Assembly: GCA_964509195.1 (NCBI GenBank)
Contig: CAZDWJ010000004.1
Location: forward strand, 62,001 to 126,000
Direction: 5' to 3'
Source of the DNA: UBA4802 sp964509195
GTDB taxonomy: Bacteria; Spirochaetota; UBA4802; UB4802
Length of the DNA: 64,000 bases
Shown here: positions 62,454-64,000 of the stretch, one piece after another
Numbering within the stretch: position 1 is the stretch's first letter
Layout: every line of letters starts with the position of its first letter
Position numbers and translations under genes: made by a program
Notes under the pieces: generated by a model
Databases searched by the model: none
What the model saw: the letters and a program-made list of their open reading frames with translations, nothing else
What the model was told of the DNA's origin: nothing

Positions 62454-63530
62454 ATGGGGGAAAACGATAAGGCATATCAGCATCTTTCAGAACAAACAAA
62501 AAAGATTAATATTGCACTGCATTATACCCATGGGGATATGGAAAAAGCCCGCCAGATGGTGGCAGGCAACTATAATGATTTGTATGCTATCAAGGTTCGT
62601 TTTGCTTCATCAACCATGTTTGGTGCATTTTTGCTGTTTTTTAATCATATATATAAAATCATATCAGGGCTTACTTTAATTTTATCGCCATCGTATACGT
62701 TACAGAATATTAATCCAGAGTGGGACTGGATAGTGTTTGAAAAAGAGATAGCAGAACTGATGCAGAAGGGTGACTGCGACCAGGTTCTTGCAAAAACATT
62801 TCGCGACAAAATAATAAAAAGCCTTGATATTGTGTTATTAAATGAACTTACTCGCAATATCGAATCAAAAAATGAGATAGCAATTGATAACATTTTTAGA
62901 AAACTTATTCAGGAAACACTTGCATTAAAGCGGGTTGATTCATTGGTTTTATACCAGTCAACTTCATCTCTGGCTATGGAGTTACATTCATTAACCATTC
63001 CTAAATTAAAAAGTGAAATTGTTGAAGGCGAACAAGTAAAAAAAACAGAAACTCAGCCAGCAACAACAGGCGAAGCGGAATATACACCACAGGTGGGGGT
63101 TGATGGGGTTAAGCTAATAATAAAGTCTGCCCTGATACTATCGCCTATAAAAGGGAAACACATTTCAAAATTATCCCCAGGCGACAGAGTAATGATATCA
63201 ATTATAGATAATAACCCTCAGGCAGCAAAAGTTGCACAGGCCTTAAAAGCATATGAGAATGAAACATTTAAGCCAATCCCTGCTCGCATAACGTATATAA
63301 AATACATTCCACAAAAAGGTTATAAAGTGTATGGCTTAATTGCCAAAGGTATTGTGGTTGATATTGATGAAGAAGAAGAAAATATTAAAGTGGCCCTTGA
63401 CCCGGCATATGCTGCAACATTACAGCCGCAGGAAGAAGAGGCAAAACCAAATTATATTGTAATGACAATCCTTATTATTTTATTTGGTATTGTCATTGGC
63501 GTGTTATATTTTCTTCTAAGTACAGGATAA
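62454..63530 (+). CDS. Unknown tail-anchored protein downstream of CheY-like regulator
   Basis: 358 residues. I do not recognise a family. A helical N-terminal half (about 1-180) has a hydrophobic stretch near 45-75 (Met-Phe-Gly-Ala-Phe-Leu-Leu-Phe-Phe). A linker and a small beta domain (about 215-320) follow, containing Leu-Ser-Pro-Gly-Asp-Arg-Val-Met-Ile-Ser. An acidic segment (Asp-Glu-Glu-Glu-Glu near 304) comes before a C-terminal membrane helix (about 333-355). It follows the receiver gene with 33 bp between, so it may be the effector or partner of that regulator. Its stop abuts the hisF stop of the opposite strand. Confidence 0.75.
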   Translation: MGENDKAYQHLSEQTKKINIALHYTHGDMEKARQMVAGNYNDLYAIKVRFASSTMFGAFLLFFNHIYKIISGLTLILSPSYTLQNINPEWDWIVFEKEIAELMQKGDCDQVLAKTFRDKIIKSLDIVLLNELTRNIESKNEIAIDNIFRKLIQETLALKRVDSLVLYQSTSSLAMELHSLTIPKLKSEIVEGEQVKKTETQPATTGEAEYTPQVGVDGVKLIIKSALILSPIKGKHISKLSPGDRVMISIIDNNPQAAKVAQALKAYENETFKPIPARITYIKYIPQKGYKVYGLIAKGIVVDIDEEEENIKVALDPAYAATLQPQEEEAKPNYIVMTILIILFGIVIGVLYFLLSTG

Positions 63531-64000
63531 TTATACAGGTCTTATATGAATGCCACGTCCTGCAAGATATTCCTTTGCTTCTTTGATGCTGTATTCACGG
63601 TAGTGAAAAATTGAAGCTGCTAGCACTGCATCTGCTTTTCCTGTTGCAAACCCTTCATACAGATGTTCTAATGTACCAACACCTCCAGATGCTATAACCG
63701 GTATAGAGACTGTTTTGGCTACTTTTTGTGTAAGTTCAAGATCATAGCCAAGTTTAGTGCCATCACGGTCCATACTGGTTAATAAAATTTCTCCTGCTCC
63801 CAGTTCTTCTACATGCTTGGCCCACTGGATAGCGTCAATATCAGTTCTGGTTCTTCCACCATGCAGATATACATTCCAGCTGTCAATATTGCGTTTGGCA
63901 TCGATAGCAACCACAATACATTGCGAACCAAAACGTCGTGCACATTCAGTAATAAGCTCTGGTTGCTGTACTGCCTGAGTATTGATGGACACCTTGTCAG
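63531..64000 (-). CDS. hisF: Imidazole glycerol phosphate synthase cyclase subunit (5' end outside window)
   Basis: The C-terminal ~155 residues of HisF are present and the frame stays open through base 64000 (Asp-Lys-Val-Ser-Ile-Asn-Thr at the edge). It has the second catalytic Asp motif Leu-Leu-Thr-Ser-Met-Asp-Arg-Asp-Gly and the phosphate-binding Ile-Ala-Ser-Gly-Gly-Val-Gly. HisF combines PRFAR with ammonia from HisH. It is separated from hisBHA and on the other strand. Confidence 0.96.
   Translation of the reverse strand, partial: DKVSINTQAVQQPELITECARRFGSQCIVVAIDAKRNIDSWNVYLHGGRTRTDIDAIQWAKHVEELGAGEILLTSMDRDGTKLGYDLELTQKVAKTVSIPVIASGGVGTLEHLYEGFATGKADAVLAASIFHYREYSIKEAKEYLAGRGIHIRPV

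Overview
The window is about 64 kb of a low-GC (AT-rich) bacterial chromosome. It comes from a draft or metagenomic scaffold, since one run of 54 Ns lies inside ftsH. Nearly all of it is coding, packed into short operons on both strands. The cell is a diderm: there are lipoprotein signal peptides, a LolA-like protein, and two beta-barrel proteins with outer-membrane features. The mixture of PilZ-like, GGDEF, HDOD, PgpH, PPC-repeat and NTE-like proteins with a ferredoxin/DUF362 protein is most consistent with an uncultured, probably anaerobic member of the Spirochaetota. That assignment is inference; no rRNA gene is present to settle it.

Layout. 0-1.3 kb: the end of dnaJ, convergent with a membrane PilZ-like gene. 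1.3-1.85 kb: non-coding DNA with a degenerate 73-bp tandem repeat. 1.85-7.7 kb: a large peptidase/propeller/barrel protein, then hisB-hisH-hisA and a GAF-GGDEF cyclase. 8.7-12.4 kb: tRNA(CAU), rplU-prp-rpmA, obgE-proB. 12.8-22.6 kb: secA, a GlmM-like mutase, aspS, phoH, pgpH, ybeY. 22.6-31.2 kb: a phosphoglucomutase, an orphan small gene, tilS, ftsH, and an unknown pair ending in a SEC-C protein. 31.2-42.8 kb: recG, two lipoproteins (one with four PPC-like repeats), a radical SAM protein, a SurA-like lipoprotein, mfd. 42.8-47.6 kb: a LolA-like plus barrel pair, rseC-like, greA, a DUF1015 gene, tRNA-Ala.

47.8-57.1 kb is the most unusual part. A run of co-directional genes encodes two paralogous membrane-anchored TPR proteins with Mrr-like C-termini, a cNMP-binding/MinD-like/patatin-like (NTE-architecture) protein that has lost its patatin catalytic residues, a four-helix membrane protein, a STAS protein, a six-hairpin-glycosidase-like protein and a ParB-like protein. 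I know of no described system with this composition. 57.2-64 kb holds a DHH phosphoesterase, glyQ, an ATPase-HDOD fusion, a DUF362-ferredoxin, a CheY-like regulator, an unknown tail-anchored protein and partial hisF.

At the nucleotide level, the decamer GCGATAGCTC occurs exactly 11 times (about 0.1 expected by chance), always inside genes and in several reading frames. A 97-bp intergenic element occurs twice in opposite orientation. A decayed copy of the orphan gene at 24.7 kb lies at 36.0 kb. Housekeeping functions (translation, secretion, repair, histidine and proline synthesis, membrane proteolysis) fill most of the rest.
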